DNA of 8,663 bases from JAQVUB01 sp033809415. GTDB lineage: Bacteria > Verrucomicrobiota > Lentisphaeria > Oligosphaerales > Oligosphaeraceae. The first letter of the stretch is position 1. Each line of letters begins with the position of its first letter. The notes beneath the pieces were generated by a model, which saw only the letters and a program-made list of their open reading frames with translations, was not told the DNA's origin and ran no database searches. A program made the position numbers and the translations under genes. This document shows positions 6,655 to 8,663 of the stretch, piece after piece. Location: contig JAPXLT010000208.1 in assembly GCA_033809415.1 (NCBI GenBank), forward strand, positions 1 to 8,663, written 5' to 3'.

Positions 6655-6676
6655 GTCCATTAGTGTCTTTCGTTGT
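6651..6676. repeat. Degenerate TTCGTG/TCGTTG-type short repeats
   Basis: The stretch TCGTGTCCATTAGTGTCTTTCGTTG has three imperfect units with a period of about 9-10 bases. It resembles, in reverse complement, the CACGGAAAG array at 6206-6232. It overlaps the outer edge of the right arm of the 17-bp inverted repeat. Confidence 0.4.
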
Positions 6677-6781
6677 AAAAAAATGTCACCCAGCTTTACT
6701 GACGCATTATCTTGGGAGTACGAAAGCTTGTCTCCACTTTTGCAGCATCAGCAACTGCATAAAATCGGTCTTGTCATCACA

Positions 6782-8663
6782 CTATTGAAACCATGTCGGA
6801 TCGTTCTTGACTTTCCTGGAGAAGTCCTTGCCATCGACGTATCGGGCGATTCTGCCGAAATGCGTACGCATAGCCTCTTTGTCACCCAGGTCATGGACAG
6901 TTATTTCCACCACCTGGTATCCCTCCGAGCGTAGTTTTTCGCGGATGGCCTTGTCTTTGGCTTGTGTTTCCGGATTACCGTGTATTCCGGCGCTCATACC
7001 ATCCAAGTAAACACAGCAACCGCGATAGTATTCATCATCATCCTCATCGGGGGCAAAAAAGACATCCGGGGTTGTGCTGCCAAAGCCCAAGCTTTCGATC
7101 TTTGTCTTGAAGTGAATTTGGTGTTGCCACTCACCCTCGAACAAGCCGGCTTTTTCCATGAGAAACTTGAGCCGCTGTTCAGCATTATTGGTGGGCTTGG
7201 CATTATCGGGCGTTGTCCCCTCCGAGGTATGGGTAGTGGCTGGGATGATTTGGATTTCCCGTAAGGTTCCCATGCGTTCACGCAATAAGGCCATGGCGCT
7301 ATGACGATCCAGATAACGATGGTAGAACGCATTGCGGAAATTTTGCAGGCAATTCACGCAAGATTTTTCGCAGCTGGCACTGCAACCGTCCAGGAGTTCG
7401 AGCGCAGTTTCGCAGATGCGATCTGGATTCTCGATGATTTGATTCAGCAGCCCCGAGCCTCCGGGCATGGGGTCCCAGAGATAGGCGTCAACGGCGTCGC
7501 TGTCGTAGTGTCCGATGACCATAACTTGCAAGTCATCCAGATGCATGTCCAGCACATGAGCGGCACCAAGGCGCAGTGCCTCCATCAGGCTGTAGGCGAC
7601 CGTCCGGTCAGCGCAATCAGCCAGCTTCAAGCAATCCACCATCACGTCAGCGTAGAAGCCGACGTATTGCGGCCTTGTCCCGCAACGCTCCTCGTGTCCT
7701 TTAATAAATGCCTCTATGGCCTTTGTGCTACTAAGGGGTGAAATGCTATGACCACAAATCTGGCAGATCAAATAGCCGAATTGGTCATCCGTCGCCCCCG
7801 GTGTCCCGACATTGAACATGCGGAAGTGGACATTCTTCCGCCATTGCAACGTCGCCGTCCCCCAGGAATACATCATGCCACCGTTGTGTTTGTTTTTTTC
7901 AATCGCATAGTGCATAACCGGCATCTGGAAGCGGTTTTCCTCGTCGTCGGAAATCAATTGCCCATGCGCCAATTCCACGTCGCAGATGTAAATAGCCTGT
8001 AAGAGCGCCATATCTCCGGATGGTGGCGGGGAACCAGCAGGCAATTCCTGGATGGCCTCCTTGTTCGTATCCACGGCAACGGTTGGTCTTTCCTGAATCT
8101 CCTCGCCGGTTGCAAGCAAGTATTGGCGCGGTACGAATTTCTGGCCATTGGCATACAGCAGGTTGCCTGGCACATACTCGCGCAATGCCATCGCCGTCGG
8201 CCTGGGCAGATAAATGGAATTGCCACCGGCGCTGTATGGCATTTCCCCGCTGGCGCAGATGCTTCCCGTGTCCAGGCCGTATCCCGGCAGGAAGCCTTCT
8301 GAAGCCAGAACGCCGTAGGTGGAAATGTCGTCGCTTAGCTCTTTGGAGCGTCCTTTCTTGGGGCTGCCTATCCCTTTGAATTTTTTGATCAGATTGTCGC
8401 AGCGATGCCAGTGCGCTTGGTCTTCCTTGCTATCGAAAGTTCCTTTTGGGCCTTTTTGTTTTTCCAGACGTTTGATTTCACGATTAGCCCACTGCAAGCG
8501 CCTGAACAGGCGTTTGGCCACCTCTTCCATTTTGCTGGGTGCTTCCTGGATTAGTGCGGTCAGAATCTCCGGCGTCACTACCTCGGCGTCGTTTTCCGGC
8601 CAGGAGGGTGTGAAGACGCCGATCACCGTCGTGTGAAAATGTTCATGATATTTATGCAGCCAT
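6782..8663 (-). CDS. DUF1998 helicase-family protein with C-terminal endonuclease-like domain (5' end beyond window)
   Basis: A GTG at 8626 could be read as a start, but the frame continues with no stop through 'LHKYHEHFHTTV' to the window edge, so this is a C-terminal fragment of at least 626 residues. Numbering from the GTG codon, 'STYGVLASEGFLPGYGL' (~103-119) and 'ALREYVPGNLLYANGQKFVPRQY' (~145-167) match the region after the helicase core in DUF1998 and MrfA-like proteins. The zinc-binding Cys are C288-x2-C291 and C415-x3-C419-x3-C423-x2-C426, followed by 'H.YLDR.SA..LL' of DUF1998. After a linker, 'TTPDV' (D521), 'VYLDG' (D542), H549 and 'KDKAIREKLRSEGYQVVEI' have the layout of a PD-(D/E)xK, Vsr/DUF559-like endonuclease. 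Such proteins remodel or cut DNA in anti-phage systems such as DISARM. The helicase motifs, if present, lie off-window; which system this belongs to is unknown. Confidence 0.85.
   Translation of the reverse strand, partial: WLHKYHEHFHTTVIGVFTPSWPENDAEVVTPEILTALIQEAPSKMEEVAKRLFRRLQWANREIKRLEKQKGPKGTFDSKEDQAHWHRCDNLIKKFKGIGSPKKGRSKELSDDISTYGVLASEGFLPGYGLDTGSICASGEMPYSAGGNSIYLPRPTAMALREYVPGNLLYANGQKFVPRQYLLATGEEIQERPTVAVDTNKEAIQELPAGSPPPSGDMALLQAIYICDVELAHGQLISDDEENRFQMPVMHYAIEKNKHNGGMMYSWGTATLQWRKNVHFRMFNVGTPGATDDQFGYLICQICGHSISPLSSTKAIEAFIKGHEERCGTRPQYVGFYADVMVDCLKLADCADRTVAYSLMEALRLGAAHVLDMHLDDLQVMVIGHYDSDAVDAYLWDPMPGGSGLLNQIIENPDRICETALELLDGCSASCEKSCVNCLQNFRNAFYHRYLDRHSAMALLRERMGTLREIQIIPATTHTSEGTTPDNAKPTNNAEQRLKFLMEKAGLFEGEWQHQIHFKTKIESLGFGSTTPDVFFAPDEDDDEYYRGCCVYLDGMSAGIHGNPETQAKDKAIREKLRSEGYQVVEITVHDLGDKEAMRTHFGRIARYVDGKDFSRKVKNDPTWFQ

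Larger units (their letters stand above)
5854..6781. other. 928-base gene-free region rich in palindromes and short repeats
   Basis: No reading frame here looks like a gene. The open frames are 60-93 codons long, lack ribosome sites and read through hairpins and tandem repeats. The part next to cas10 (5870-6120) is AT-rich and should hold the Cmr operon promoter. It also contains a small inverted repeat TTGGTT/AACCAA (5970-5975 and 5989-5994) and a direct repeat CTTGAC at 5937-5942 and 5950-5955. From 6169 to 6676 there is a dense run of hairpins and tandem repeats, listed separately. There is no periodic repeat-spacer pattern, so this is not a CRISPR array. The base composition and repeat density differ sharply from the flanking genes, which suggests repeated small insertions. 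Confidence 0.8.

Noticed and set aside
5854..6781. Possible CRISPR array or leader upstream of cas10
   Set aside because: I looked for 28-37-base direct repeats at regular spacing and found none. The repeats present are short tandem units and hairpins. A single degenerate repeat cannot be excluded but has no support.
6653..6934. Plus-strand open frame of 93 codons
   Set aside because: More than half of it is antisense to the 3' end of the DUF1998 gene, and the rest is low-complexity spacer.

Overview
The window is bacterial DNA of mixed, moderate GC content. Strong GGAGG-type Shine-Dalgarno sites and tightly packed genes are visible, and every supported gene lies on the minus strand. The source is most likely a Gram-negative bacterium, perhaps a proteobacterium. 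That placement rests on general style and on the intergenic palindromes, not on any marker gene, so it is weak.

Reading along the minus strand (right to left), the right end (8663 to 6782) holds the C-terminal two-thirds or so of a large DUF1998-type helicase-family protein. It is open at the window edge and carries a restriction-endonuclease-like domain at its C-terminus. This architecture belongs to defence-island proteins such as those of DISARM and its relatives.

Next comes a 928-base gene-free stretch (5854-6781) that is unusually rich in structure. It has a 17-bp perfect inverted repeat, a cluster of four hairpins, a terminator-like hairpin with seven T's, and several short tandem repeats. 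No CRISPR array is present. The stretch looks like a landing ground for small palindromic or mobile elements, or a site for an unrecognised structured RNA.

The left two-thirds (5853 to 1) is a type III-B CRISPR effector operon in the order cas10/cmr2 - cmr3 - cmr4 - cmr5 - cmr6, with cmr6 cut by the window edge. Junctions are a 4-base overlap or gaps of 4 to 16 bases, so the genes should be co-transcribed and partly co-translated. Cas10 keeps both its HD nuclease motif and the GGDD cyclase motif. Cmr4 keeps the Asp that cuts target RNA, which falls at residue 26 once the start is corrected. The complex should therefore be able to cleave target RNA and to be switched by it into DNase and cyclic-oligoadenylate synthesis. 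The cmr1 gene, a crRNA-processing cas6, the adaptation genes, an array and a CARF-type effector are all absent from the window and must be sought beyond its ends.
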